Source of the DNA: Mycobacterium cookii
GTDB lineage: Bacteria; Actinomycetota; Actinomycetes; Mycobacteriales; Mycobacteriaceae
Assembly (NCBI RefSeq): GCF_010727945.1
Contig: NZ_AP022569.1
Coordinates: 2,108,001 to 2,172,000, forward strand
Length of the DNA stretch: 64,000 nt
Direction: 5' to 3'
Part shown: in pieces, positions 1 to 11,411 of the stretch
Position numbering within the stretch: the first letter of the stretch is position 1
How the letters are laid out: each line of letters starts with the position of its first letter
Program-made: the position numbers and the translations under genes
The notes under the pieces: generated by a model
Told to the model about the DNA's origin: nothing
What the model saw: only the letters and a program-made list of their open reading frames with translations
Databases searched by the model: none

Positions 1-1940
1 CCGGCCGCGGTCGCGCGCGCGATGCGGGTGGCGATGTCGTAGGCGACAATCTGCGCACTCGCACCCGGGATTCGACTGACCACCCGCGCGATCCTATCCG
101 CGGTGCGATCATGCAGCAGCCTGCCAAGTAGCTGTGAATACTCGCGGCGTGGCAACAGCACCGTCACCTTGGTGTCGGGCTGCTCGGCCATCATCTGCTG
201 GACCAGATCCTGCGCGGCCCGGCTGAGGTTGCGGTCGAGGCAATCGAGTACCCGCAATTCGGTGACGTGACCGTAGTACTGCCATTGTTCCCGCAGTCGG
301 GCGGCGTGGGCCGAGTCGAGCACGAAGTGCACCGCGGTCAGCTCGTCGGCGTCCAATCCCTTGGCGTAGCGGATCGCCTCGACCTCGGCCAGGTCGACCG
401 AGTCGATGAACACCAGCACGTGGTGATGGGCGTGCTTCACCAACTCCAGTGGTTCGGCAAGCGACATCTCCAGCACTGACGCCTCGGCGCGGTACTGCTT
501 GTTGAGCCTCATCAAGAAGAAGACCAGGATCGGGAAGACCACCACGACCAGCCACGCGCCTTCGGTGAACTTGGCGATCGCGAAGATCCCCACCACGATC
601 GTCGACAAGATGCCCGCTGACAGGTTGATCGCGAGCTTGTGACGCCAACCGGGCTCGCGATGGTTCAGCCAGTGCTTGGTCATGCCGTAGCCGGCCATCG
701 AGAAACCGGTGAACACGCCGATCGCGTAGAACGGCACCAGAGCGTTCAGCGAGCCGCCCGTCCCGATGAGCAGCGCCACCGCCAGGACGGTCAGCACGAT
801 GATGCCGTTGGAGAACACCAGCCGATGACCGCGTTTCATCAGCGGGCGCGGCAGGAAGCTGTCCTCGGCGACAAAGCTCACCAGCGCCGGGAAGCCGTTG
901 AAGCTGGTGTTACCGCCGGTGTAGAGGATCAACGCGGTCGACGCCTGGACGCAGAAGTACAGCACCTTGCCGATCGCGCCGTCGCCGAACACCGCCCGAG
1001 CGATCTCGGAGAGCATCGACGGGTATCCGCTCTCGTACGGGAAAGCATGGGTGACGTGGGCGAGCCAGGCCACACCGGAGAGCAGGAAGGCGAGGATGCA
1101 GGCCATGATCGTCAGCACTTTGCGCGCATTGGTGCTCTCCGGCGGGCGGAACGCGTTGACCGTGTTCGAGATCGCCTCGACACCGGTCAGCGACGAGCCG
1201 CCGTTGGCGAAGGCGCGCAGCACGATCAGCAGGGTGGCTCCCATGATCAGGCCGCTGCCGTGTTGCACCGCCACCGCGCCATCGGTGTGCGCCGGGTCGT
1301 ACAGCGGTAGACCGCCGACAAACTCCCGAATGATTCCGACAACGATTGTCAGCGACACCATGCCGACAAAGAAATACGTCGGCATGGCAAACGGGGCTCC
1401 AGCCTCACGCAATCCGCGCAAATTCGCGTAGCACATGATGAGCACGATCCCCACGGTCATTTCCAGGCTGTAGGGCCCCAGGACGGGTATTGCCGACACC
1501 ACCGCCACGGTCCCGGCCGCGCACTGCACGGCGACTGTGACGACGTAGTCGATCAGCAGCGACGCCGCGGCGATCTGCGCGATCTTGGGTCCGAAGTTCT
1601 CCCGGGCGACGACGTATGAGCCACCGGCTCGGGTGTAGGCCATCACCACCTGGCGATACGACGCAGCCACCAAGACCAGAATGACCAGAATGACGCCGGT
1701 GATCGGCAGCAGCAACGCGAACGCGGCCAGGCCGGCAGCCGGCAGCAACTCGATCATGATCTGCTCGGATCCGTACGCGGTCGAGGAGATCGCATCTGGT
1801 GAGAGCACGCCTAGCGCGATCGGGTTGGACAACCGCTCGTGCTGGAGTTGATCGTTGATCATCGGCTGTCCGAGGAAGATCCTCTTACATCGGTCGGAGA
1901 ACGAGGGCGAAATGCGCTCCTCGCCGGCCAGCTGTGACAT
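1..1940 (-). CDS. KimA-like APC-superfamily permease (C-terminus cut by window edge)
   Basis: Integral membrane transporter; 646 codons are visible from the ATG at 1940, with AAGGAA 6 nt upstream as ribosome binding site. About twelve hydrophobic segments are followed by a soluble C-terminal domain of roughly 150-170 residues. The stretch at residues 46-60 (LSPDAISSTAYGSEQ), then SYVVARENFG and LTGVEAIS, match my recollection of Bacillus KimA (YdaO), a K+/H+ symporter inhibited by c-di-AMP, more closely than classical amino-acid permeases; the M. tuberculosis relative I recall is Rv2690c. Annotation pipelines would call it an amino acid permease. K+ as substrate is inference. It is separated from the acyl-CoA dehydrogenase gene by 164 bases, so it probably has its own promoter. 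Confidence 0.85.
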   Translation of the reverse strand, partial: MSQLAGEERISPSFSDRCKRIFLGQPMINDQLQHERLSNPIALGVLSPDAISSTAYGSEQIMIELLPAAGLAAFALLLPITGVILVILVLVAASYRQVVMAYTRAGGSYVVARENFGPKIAQIAAASLLIDYVVTVAVQCAAGTVAVVSAIPVLGPYSLEMTVGIVLIMCYANLRGLREAGAPFAMPTYFFVGMVSLTIVVGIIREFVGGLPLYDPAHTDGAVAVQHGSGLIMGATLLIVLRAFANGGSSLTGVEAISNTVNAFRPPESTNARKVLTIMACILAFLLSGVAWLAHVTHAFPYESGYPSMLSEIARAVFGDGAIGKVLYFCVQASTALILYTGGNTSFNGFPALVSFVAEDSFLPRPLMKRGHRLVFSNGIIVLTVLAVALLIGTGGSLNALVPFYAIGVFTGFSMAGYGMTKHWLNHREPGWRHKLAINLSAGILSTIVVGIFAIAKFTEGAWLVVVVFPILVFFLMRLNKQYRAEASVLEMSLAEPLELVKHAHHHVLVFIDSVDLAEVEAIRYAKGLDADELTAVHFVLDSAHAARLREQWQYYGHVTELRVLDCLDRNLSRAAQDLVQQMMAEQPDTKVTVLLPRREYSQLLGRLLHDRTADRIARVVSRIPGASAQIVAYDIATRIARATAA

Positions 1941-2104
1941 ACCAAATTCCTTACGCAATTCTGCAAATTTCGGACAAACCCATATCGGGACCCGGACAGA
2001 GCCTACGGTCGCACAACCCGTCGTGCGCGCCAGAACGCGTGTCCACAGCCGCCTCGAAAGGTTCTTTACGCAATCTTGATGCATTCCGACTGCCGCGGCA
2101 TCTT

Positions 2105-3895
2105 TTACGGTCGCGGTGCGTCAGCGCCGGTCAACGCCCCCTCGGCCAGGTCGTTGAACCGCTCGATACCCTCGTCGGATTCCTCGTCGATGCCGCGCAG
2201 CGGCCCACGCTCGGCGAGGCAGCGACGCGCGAACAGCCGGGCCACCAGTGCCTTGCGGTCCGTTCGGCCGGCAGCCTGCTCCCACGCCGCCTGCTCGGTC
2301 AGCAACGCGCCCGCGTAGACGTCGCCCATGAATTGGGACAGCGGGAACAGCCGCGCCTCCGCCACCTCGGAAGGCAGCTTCGTCCAGGCAGTGATCGCCG
2401 CCTCGAGATCCTCGATGCGGCGACGCACCAGCCGGGTCGTGTCGTCGTCGTCGGACACCGAGACGGCGTCGTGCAACCGTTCCAGCAGCGGCTGGTGGGC
2501 CTGCATCCGCTCGATACCGCGCCGCACGTCGAGACAGAGGATATTGTCGGCACCCTCCCAGATCGTGTTGACCTGTGCATCCCGCAAAAGCTTTGCCACC
2601 GGCCAGGTTTCGATGTAGCCGTTGCCGCCGTGGATCTCGATCGCGTCGGAGGCCATGGTGATGCCCAGCCGGGCGACCTTCAGCTTGGTGACCGGCACCG
2701 CGATCCGCTGCCGGACCGCTCTGGGCTGCCGGTGATTGGCGATACCGACGCCGTCGAACACCAGCGCCTGGGCGGCTTCGACGTCGACGATCATCTCGGC
2801 GAGCTTGCTGCGCATCAGCGGTTTGTCCAGCAACCGGTCGCCGAACGCCCGCCGTTGCCGGGCGTAACACAGCGATTCGACCAGGGCGCGGCGCGCGTTG
2901 CCGAGGGCGAACAAGGCGATGCCCAGCCGGGCGGCGTTGGTCAGCTCCATCATCCGGCCCAGGCCCCTGCCGTCGGCGGGCTGCTCGCCGCTGCTCGGCT
3001 CACCGGACAGCAGAAATGCTTCCGCATCGACGAGTTCGATCTCGCCGGAGGCCACCGAGCGGGTGCCGAGCTTGTCCTTGAGCCGGCGGATGCGGACGCC
3101 GTTGCGGGTGCCGTCGCGGCGGGTCCGCAGCACCAGGAAGGTCGCCACACCACGACTGGAGTCCTCGGCGCCCTCGGGTTTGGCCAGCACGACGAACACC
3201 TGGCCGTCGCAGTTGGACGCGAACCACTTGAAGCCGTTGAGCAACCAGGAGTCGCCGTGCCGGGTCGCGGTTGTCTCCAAGGCGCCTAAGTCGGAGCCGC
3301 CGGCCCGTTCGGTCAGCAACTGCGCGGTCTCGCCCTCCCACTCGCCGGTGGCGAATTTGCTCAAGACGTGCTCGCGCACATCGGCCGGGGCGTAGGCGGC
3401 GACCAGAGACTTGACCATGCCGCCACCGGTTCCCAGCGCACAGCCCAGGCCGATGTCAGCCTGATTGAGCAGGTAGTTGGCCGCGAACAACGGCATCGAC
3501 GACCGGAAACCGGCCTGCCGCGCGTCGTCCTTGAGGGCCTGCTGAGCGTCCAGCACCGCCCGCTTGGATTCGATGAACGACGACGGCTGGACCACCTGGC
3601 TGACGTCGTGGCCCCAGCGGTCGTAGCGCTCAAGCCGGGCCGGGGCTCGGTCGGTCTGCTCGGCCCACCGCGCCACCGGGCCGCCCATCAATGCGCCGAT
3701 CCTGTCCAGATGCGGTTCGACGACGGCCAATTCGTCGGGCTGCAGGTAGTAGGCCATGGTGGCCCGCAGCGTGGGATCGGTGCGATACCAGTTGAGGCCG
3801 ACGGCTCCCGCGTAGTCCGCGGTGCGGTATCGCTGCGCCTTCTCCTCGGTGCTGAACGGCAGCCTGTCGACGGCCTCGACGCTGTAGTCGTTCAT
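2105..3895 (-). CDS. AidB-like acyl-CoA dehydrogenase
   Basis: Flavoprotein of the acyl-CoA dehydrogenase superfamily, 596 aa, much longer than ordinary short-chain FadE (about 390). The N-terminal 180 residues are helical and of AidB_N type; the FAD/substrate middle domain carries TERAGGSD at 195-202, and the C-terminal domain has IWEGADNILCLDV around 445-457, the form found in E. coli AidB, with Glu447 at the position of the catalytic base. AidB itself binds DNA and has weak dehydrogenase activity, so substrate and role are open. It is third in an fdxC-dapC-acyl-CoA dehydrogenase operon, 9 nt after dapC, with GAGGG 7-8 nt before the ATG. Confidence 0.88.
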   Translation of the reverse strand: MNDYSVEAVDRLPFSTEEKAQRYRTADYAGAVGLNWYRTDPTLRATMAYYLQPDELAVVEPHLDRIGALMGGPVARWAEQTDRAPARLERYDRWGHDVSQVVQPSSFIESKRAVLDAQQALKDDARQAGFRSSMPLFAANYLLNQADIGLGCALGTGGGMVKSLVAAYAPADVREHVLSKFATGEWEGETAQLLTERAGGSDLGALETTATRHGDSWLLNGFKWFASNCDGQVFVVLAKPEGAEDSSRGVATFLVLRTRRDGTRNGVRIRRLKDKLGTRSVASGEIELVDAEAFLLSGEPSSGEQPADGRGLGRMMELTNAARLGIALFALGNARRALVESLCYARQRRAFGDRLLDKPLMRSKLAEMIVDVEAAQALVFDGVGIANHRQPRAVRQRIAVPVTKLKVARLGITMASDAIEIHGGNGYIETWPVAKLLRDAQVNTIWEGADNILCLDVRRGIERMQAHQPLLERLHDAVSVSDDDDTTRLVRRRIEDLEAAITAWTKLPSEVAEARLFPLSQFMGDVYAGALLTEQAAWEQAAGRTDRKALVARLFARRCLAERGPLRGIDEESDEGIERFNDLAEGALTGADAPRP

Positions 3896-3904
3896 CGCAC
3901 ACCC

Positions 3905-5020
3905 TCAGTCCGTGAGACGGTCGACGGCGGCGGCGATCCGCTCGTCGGTGGCGGTCAGCGCCACCCGGACATGCCGGGCCCCGCGCGGACCGTAGAACTC
4001 GCCGGGCGCCGCGAGGATCCCGCGCTGCGCAAGCCAGCCGACGGTGTCCCGGCACGGCTCGCCGCGCGTCACCCATAAATAAAGCCCGGCCTCGGAATGG
4101 TCGACGGTGAAGCCGGCCGACTGGAACGCCGGCAGTAAGACGCCTCTGCGACGGCGGTAGCGCTCACGCTGCTCGCGCTCATGGGCGTCGTCGTCCAGCG
4201 CGGCGACGATGGCCGCCTGCACGGGCCTGGGCACCATCATCCCGGCGTGTTTGCGCACCGCGAGCAGCTCGCCGACCACGGCTTCGTCGCCGGCGACGAA
4301 GCCGGCGCGGTAACCGGCCAGCGACGAGCTCTTGGACAGCGAGTGCACCGCGAGCAGACCGGTGTGGTCGCCGTCGCACACCGACGGATGCAGCACCGAC
4401 ACCGGCTCGGCGTCCCAGTGCAGGCCGAGATAGCACTCGTCGGAGGCCACCAGCACGCCGCGGTCGCGGGCCCAGCCGACCAGCTTGCGCAGATGGTCGA
4501 CGCCGAGCACCTGCCCGGTCGGGTTACTCGGCGAGTTGACGAACACCAGCGCCGGCGTCTGCGGGCCGAGCTGGGTGAGCGAGTCGGCGTAGAGCACCTG
4601 CGCTCCGGCCAGCCGCGCGCCGACGTCATAGGTCGGATAGGCCAGCTCGGGAACGACGACCAAATCGTCTGCGCCCAGGCCCAGCAGGGTGGGCAGCCAG
4701 GCGATCAGCTCCTTGGTGCCGATCACCGGCAGCACGGCCGACTCGGTCAGTCCGGTGATGCCGTAGCGGCGCTCGAGTGCGGCCACCACCGACTGGCGTA
4801 GCTCCGGGGTGCCCGCGGTGGTGGGATACCCGGGTTCGGCGCCGGCCGAGGCCAGTGCGTCGCGGATCAGCGGTGCGACCGGGTCGACGGGCGTGCCGAC
4901 GGAGAGGTCGACGATGCCGTCCGGGTGCGACCTGGCCAGCGCTGTGGCATCGGCCAGGGTGTCCCACGGAAACTCCGGCAGCAGAGCCGACAGGCGCCGG
5001 CGGTTGGCCAGGCGGCTCAG
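3905..5020 (-). CDS. dapC: N-succinyldiaminopimelate aminotransferase DapC, non-canonical start
   Basis: PLP-dependent fold-type I aminotransferase that converts N-succinyl-2-amino-6-ketopimelate to N-succinyl-LL-diaminopimelate in lysine/meso-DAP (peptidoglycan) synthesis. VHSLSKSSSLAGYRAGF holds the Schiff-base lysine; NSPSNPTG and SDECYLGL are PLP-binding motifs. The conserved region begins LPEFPWDTL at about 4980, but there is no ATG, GTG or TTG in frame between the upstream stop (5027-5029) and the GTG at 4789, which lies about 65 residues inside the domain. Possible starts are CTG at 5020 (overlaps the fdxC stop as CTGA, with GAGGG just upstream), 5011 or 4993 (aligns with the M. tuberculosis start as I recall it). 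I use 5020; the exact start is uncertain. Confidence 0.85.
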   Translation of the reverse strand: MSRLANRRRLSALLPEFPWDTLADATALARSHPDGIVDLSVGTPVDPVAPLIRDALASAGAEPGYPTTAGTPELRQSVVAALERRYGITGLTESAVLPVIGTKELIAWLPTLLGLGADDLVVVPELAYPTYDVGARLAGAQVLYADSLTQLGPQTPALVFVNSPSNPTGQVLGVDHLRKLVGWARDRGVLVASDECYLGLHWDAEPVSVLHPSVCDGDHTGLLAVHSLSKSSSLAGYRAGFVAGDEAVVGELLAVRKHAGMMVPRPVQAAIVAALDDDAHEREQRERYRRRRGVLLPAFQSAGFTVDHSEAGLYLWVTRGEPCRDTVGWLAQRGILAAPGEFYGPRGARHVRVALTATDERIAAAVDRLTD

Positions 5021-5343
5021 TCGCCCTCACCCTGCGGCGGGAGATCCTTGACCGACTGCGGGTCGTTCTCGGTCAAGCCGACTTTCGCTGCGCCACCGGG
5101 AGATCCGAGTTCGGCGAAGAAGTCGGCGTTGATCTGCGTGTACTGGCTCCACTGTTCGGGGACGTCGTCCTCGTAGTAGATCGCCTCGACCGGGCAGACC
5201 GGCTCGCAGGCGCCGCAGTCGACGCATTCGTCGGGATGGATGAACAGCATCCGAGCGCCCTCGTAGATGCAGTCGACCGGGCATTCCTCGATACATGCCT
5301 TGTCCTTGATGTCGACGCAGGGTTCGGCGATCGTGTACGTCAC
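5017..5343 (-). CDS. fdxC: 7Fe ferredoxin FdxC
   Basis: Small electron carrier, 108 aa, with one [3Fe-4S] and one [4Fe-4S] cluster. Cys9, Cys17, Cys21 and Cys25 (CX7CX3CPVDC) and Cys40, Cys43, Cys46 and Cys50 (CX2CX2CX3CP) are all present; the acidic C-terminal half (DDVPEQWSQY onward) is typical of the mycobacterial/Thermus type. The GTG at 5343 is preferred because GGAGGAG lies 6 nt upstream; the in-frame GTG at 5358 overlaps that ribosome binding site. The 3' end overlaps the proposed dapC start by 4 nt. Likely redox partners include cytochromes P450 and other oxidoreductases (family knowledge). Confidence 0.95.
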   Translation of the reverse strand: MTYTIAEPCVDIKDKACIEECPVDCIYEGARMLFIHPDECVDCGACEPVCPVEAIYYEDDVPEQWSQYTQINADFFAELGSPGGAAKVGLTENDPQSVKDLPPQGEGD

Positions 5344-5444
5344 AGACGTCTCCTCCACGGTCTCCAGGTGGCTGTTTGGCTGAGCCGGTCAGATGGTTGA
5401 GGCAACTTCCCGGCGGCGCGATGTCTTGGTTACTGATACTAGAC

Positions 5445-5456
5445 GTTGCATATACA
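5445..5456. promoter_or_regulatory. Quasi-palindrome, candidate distal PadR operator
   Basis: TTGCATATACAA is a near-perfect inverted repeat (10 of 12 positions) in the fdxC/padR intergenic region. It shares TTGCAT with the second site at 5492-5505. Both lie where an autoregulatory PadR repressor would bind. Inferred. Confidence 0.35.
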
Positions 5457-5491
5457 AAGCAAGCACCTGGCTGCTATGCGCGTCGGTGCAC

Positions 5492-5505
5492 TGCAACTGG
5501 TTGCA
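5492..5505. promoter_or_regulatory. Palindrome TGCAACTGGTTGCA, candidate PadR operator
   Basis: Perfect 5-bp arms around CTGG. It overlaps the position expected for the -35 element of the padR leaderless promoter (-10 at 5525-5530), so a bound regulator would block padR-fadH transcription. Confidence 0.45.
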
Positions 5506-5508
5506 TAG

Positions 5509-8121
<2,613 letters not shown>

Positions 8122-10725
8122 CTACGCGGCCAGCGGCGTGTAGTCGGTGGTGCGCTGACGTGCCGGACGGCCGATGCCCTCGGCGATCGCGGTCAGCTCG
8201 GCGACTGTTTTCGCCGATCCGAATTCGGAGCCGGCCATCCGCGAGATGGTCTCCTCCATCAACGTGCCGCCCAGGTCGTTGGCGCCGCCATTGAGCATCG
8301 CCTGAGTGCGCTCGGTGCCGAGCTTTACCCAGCTGGTCTGGATGTGAGAGATGCGACCGTGCAACATAATTCGCGCAAGCGCGTGCACAGCACGGTTGTC
8401 GCGGTGGGTCGGCCCCGGTCGCGCCGCGCCGGCGAGGTACAGCGGCGAATTTTGATGCACGAACGGCAGCGGGACGAACTCGGTGAAACCGCCGGTGCGG
8501 TCCTGGATTCCGCGCAACACGTTGAGGTGGCCGATCCAGTGCCGCGGGTCGTCGACGTGGCCGTACATCATCGTCGAGGACGACCGCAGGCCGACCTCGT
8601 GCGCCGTCGTCACGATCTCGACCCACATCGAGGTGGGCAGCTTGCCCTTGGTGAGCACCCAGCGGACCTCGTCGTCGAGAATCTCGGCGGCGGTGCCCGG
8701 GATGGTGTCCAAACCGGCTTCCCGCAAGCTGGTCAGCCATTCGCGAATGCTCAAGCCGCTCTTGGTCACTCCGTTGGCGACCTCCATCGGCGAGAAGGCG
8801 TGCACGTGCATCGACGGCACCCGCGCCTTGACCGCACGGACCAGGTCGGCGTAGCCGGTGACCGGCAACTCAGGGTCGATGCCGCCCTGCATGCACACTT
8901 CGGTCGCGCCGGCGACGTGCGCCTCCCACGCACGCTGGGCGACCTCGTCCGCCGACAGCGAGTAGGCGTCGGCGTCGTCCTTGCGCTGCGCGAACGCGCA
9001 GAACCGGCAACCCGTGTAGCAGATGTTGGTGAAGTTGATGTTGCGGTTCACCACAAACGTCACGTCATCGCCGACCACGTCACGACGCAGCGAATCAGCC
9101 AGTGCGGCAACCGCATCCATCGCAGGACCGTCGGCGGTGGCCAGCGCCAGGTACTCCGCGTCGGTGCAGCTCGCCGGATCCCGTTCGGCCGAGCGCAGCG
9201 CGGCGAGCACGTCGGTGGCTAGACGTTCGGGCGCACTAGCGCCCTGGGCGACCAGATCGTGCACCTGAGCACGGATGGAGTCCCAGTCGCCGAATGCGCT
9301 CTCCAGATCGCTGCGTGCCTCGGTGTGACGACCTTCGGTGTCGATCGCCTCGTGCAGGTCGACCCGGCCCGACGACGCTGTGATGTCGTCGGGCTCCTGC
9401 CACGGCATACCGACCGGCTTCACGTCGCGGGCCCAGCCGGTGGTCGGGTCGGCGAGCGCAACGACATGGCCGCGCACCCGCGGGTCGATCCACGCCGCCC
9501 CCGCCTGCACGTACTTCGGCTGCGCGGTCAGCCGCTCCACCAAGTCGTAGCCCGCCTGCGCGGTGACCTCGGCGAGGTCGTCGAGCGCGGGCCACGGCCG
9601 CTCGGGGTTGACGTGGTCGGGGGTGAGCGGCGAGACACCACCCCAGTCGTCGACACCCGCGGCGATCAGCGCCAGGCACTCGTCGGCCGACACCAGGTTC
9701 GGTGGTGCCTGGATGCGCATGGCCGGGCCGAGAACCAGCCGCGCCACCGCGATCGTGGCCAGGAATTCGTCGATACCGGCGTCGGGCGTCGCGGCCATCG
9801 CGGTGTGTTGCTTGGCTCGGAAGTTCTGCACGATGACTTCCTGGACGTGGCCGAACTCCTTGTGCGACTTGCGAATTGCATGCAGCGTCTCAGCCCGCTC
9901 GGTGAGCGTCTCGCCGATGCCGACCAGCAGACCGGTGGTGAACGGAATCGACAGCCGGCCGGCGTCGGTCAACGTCCGCAGCCGAACGTCCGGGTCTTTG
10001 TCCGGGCTGCCGTAGTGAGCCAGCCCCTTCGTCTCGAAGAGCCGACGGGACGTGGTCTCCAGCATCATTCCCATCGACGGCGCCACCGGCTTGAGCCGTG
10101 ACAGCTCCGACCAACTCATGACGCCCGGATTCAGATGCGGCAGCAGGCCGGTGTCCTCGAGCACCCGGATCGCCATCGCGCGCAGATACGACAGCGTGGA
10201 GTCATAGCCCCGCTCGTCCAGCCACTCGCGAGCCTCCGGCCAGCGGTCTTCGGGTCGGTCGCCGAGGGTGAACAGCGCTTCCTTGCAACCGAGTTCGGCA
10301 CCGCGGCGGGCGATGTCGAGGATCTCGTCGGATTCCAGGTACATACCGGCGCCCTGTGCGCGAAGCTTGCCGGGCACGGTGACGAAAGTGCAGTAGCGGC
10401 AGTTGTCCCGGCACAGATGCGTCACCGGGATGAACACCTTGCGCGAGTAGCTGACCGGCAACCGACCGGCGGCGCCCAGGCGTCCCGCCGACTCCAGGCC
10501 GGCGTCGCGCACCCGGGCCGCACTGCGGCACAGGTCGGCCAGATCTTCACCGCGGGCCGTCATCGCGACCGCCGCCTCATCGATGTTCAGCACCACCCCG
10601 TCGCGCGCGCGCCGCAACACCCGGCGCATCGCGGACCCGCTGGGTCGAGTCGGTACCGACGGGCTGGGCAGCAAGGTCGGTTCTTCCCCCTGAGTCAATG
10701 GCACGTTGGTGTAACTTCCGGCCAT
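8122..10725 (-). CDS. fbiC: 7,8-didemethyl-8-hydroxy-5-deazariboflavin (FO) synthase FbiC
   Basis: Bifunctional radical-SAM enzyme (867 aa) that joins tyrosine and the ribityl-diaminouracil from riboflavin synthesis to make FO, the chromophore of cofactor F420. Fusion of the CofG and CofH halves: the first [4Fe-4S]/SAM site is Cys105, Cys109, Cys112 (CRDNCRYC), the second Cys569, Cys573, Cys576 (CYTGCRFC). The N-terminal 35 residues are variable, so the start (ATG 10725, no strong ribosome binding site) is less certain than the rest. The stop codon abuts that of the convergent fadH gene with no spacer. An F420-type oxidoreductase gene lies at 23718. Confidence 0.97.
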   Translation of the reverse strand: MAGSYTNVPLTQGEEPTLLPSPSVPTRPSGSAMRRVLRRARDGVVLNIDEAAVAMTARGEDLADLCRSAARVRDAGLESAGRLGAAGRLPVSYSRKVFIPVTHLCRDNCRYCTFVTVPGKLRAQGAGMYLESDEILDIARRGAELGCKEALFTLGDRPEDRWPEAREWLDERGYDSTLSYLRAMAIRVLEDTGLLPHLNPGVMSWSELSRLKPVAPSMGMMLETTSRRLFETKGLAHYGSPDKDPDVRLRTLTDAGRLSIPFTTGLLVGIGETLTERAETLHAIRKSHKEFGHVQEVIVQNFRAKQHTAMAATPDAGIDEFLATIAVARLVLGPAMRIQAPPNLVSADECLALIAAGVDDWGGVSPLTPDHVNPERPWPALDDLAEVTAQAGYDLVERLTAQPKYVQAGAAWIDPRVRGHVVALADPTTGWARDVKPVGMPWQEPDDITASSGRVDLHEAIDTEGRHTEARSDLESAFGDWDSIRAQVHDLVAQGASAPERLATDVLAALRSAERDPASCTDAEYLALATADGPAMDAVAALADSLRRDVVGDDVTFVVNRNINFTNICYTGCRFCAFAQRKDDADAYSLSADEVAQRAWEAHVAGATEVCMQGGIDPELPVTGYADLVRAVKARVPSMHVHAFSPMEVANGVTKSGLSIREWLTSLREAGLDTIPGTAAEILDDEVRWVLTKGKLPTSMWVEIVTTAHEVGLRSSSTMMYGHVDDPRHWIGHLNVLRGIQDRTGGFTEFVPLPFVHQNSPLYLAGAARPGPTHRDNRAVHALARIMLHGRISHIQTSWVKLGTERTQAMLNGGANDLGGTLMEETISRMAGSEFGSAKTVAELTAIAEGIGRPARQRTTDYTPLAA

Positions 10726-10855
10726 CCGAATTTCATCCGCACGTCCTCACTATTTGCCGACCCCGACACGTGCCATGAGCGACAACAGTAGCCTCCGGCG
10801 TCCGAAAGCGGGTCCCTGCCCTGGTGACATTGAAATGCCTGGTCGGGTCACGGTG

Positions 10856-11317
10856 TCAGCGTGCCGCGCGGTGCCGTAGCAGCACCCAGAATGGCGGCCC
10901 GGCGCCCAGCACGAGCAGCAGCAACGGGCTGTACGCCATCAATCCGCGGCCGCCGAAGATGATGTCGTGGCCCGGCCCGCCGAGGCACATTGCGGCGACG
11001 GTCGCCAGCCAGGTCCACAGCGGCAGTGCGGCGAACCGCACCGAGGTGGTCCACAGCTGCGTCGCCCACACCAGGGCCGCATTGACCAGTCCGCTGATCA
11101 GCGCGCTGATTGGAAATGGGATCGCACCGATGTAGGAGGGCAACAGCAGAGCGCCGCCGATTGCCGACAAGACACCGTCGACCGCCAACAACGTCAGCAC
11201 AACGACGCGGAAGGCGGGGGCCGTCACGCCGGTCTCGTCGATCTGGCTGACGCGCGGCTTGGTGGTGGTCAGTTCGGAACGCTGTCCAGCTGCGAAGCGA
11301 TGGACATGATCACCCAC
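10856..11317 (-). CDS. Conserved four-helix membrane protein (Rv1171-like)
   Basis: Protein of unknown function with four hydrophobic segments (VVVLTLLAVDGVLSAIGGALLL, ALISGLVNAALVWATQLW, LWTWLATVAAMCL, YSPLLLLVLGAG). The start is unclear: GTG at 11317 lacks a ribosome binding site and would overlap the small upstream gene by 49 nt; a CTG at 11272 overlaps the stop of the small gene as CTGA; GTG at 11236 is the next ordinary codon. It lies between fbiC and mshB, as the corresponding gene does in M. tuberculosis as I recall. No enzymatic motif seen. Confidence 0.75.
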   Translation of the reverse strand: MGDHVHRFAAGQRSELTTTKPRVSQIDETGVTAPAFRVVVLTLLAVDGVLSAIGGALLLPSYIGAIPFPISALISGLVNAALVWATQLWTTSVRFAALPLWTWLATVAAMCLGGPGHDIIFGGRGLMAYSPLLLLVLGAGPPFWVLLRHRAAR

Positions 11318-11376
11318 TGGAAGCTGTCCAGTCGGTCCTGCCAGTGCTGCTGGTTCTGGTCCAGATCCGGGTCCAT
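11269..11376 (-). CDS. 35-residue small protein
   Basis: Short ORF MDPDLDQNQQHWQDRLDSFQ... ending SQLDSVPN. Strong support: AAGGAG lies 5 nt before the ATG at 11376, it sits 35 nt after mshB on the same strand, and its stop codon overlaps the possible CTG start of the membrane protein gene. The sequence is amphipathic and rich in Gln, Asp and Trp; no domain is recognised. It could be a genuine micro-protein or a leader that couples translation to the downstream membrane protein. Confidence 0.6.
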   Translation of the reverse strand: MDPDLDQNQQHWQDRLDSFQWVIMSIASQLDSVPN

Positions 11377-11411
11377 CGGACTCCTTCCGTGGCTGCCTGG
11401 TCGCAAGAAGC

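Noticed and set aside
1941..2104. c-di-AMP (ydaO) riboswitch upstream of the KimA-like gene
   Set aside because: The 164-bp interval lacks the conserved riboswitch core blocks I know; only an ordinary ribosome binding site is seen.
1934..3289. 451-codon plus-strand open frame
   Set aside because: Lies antisense to the permease and acyl-CoA dehydrogenase genes; Arg/Gln/His-rich composition is typical of high-GC shadow frames.
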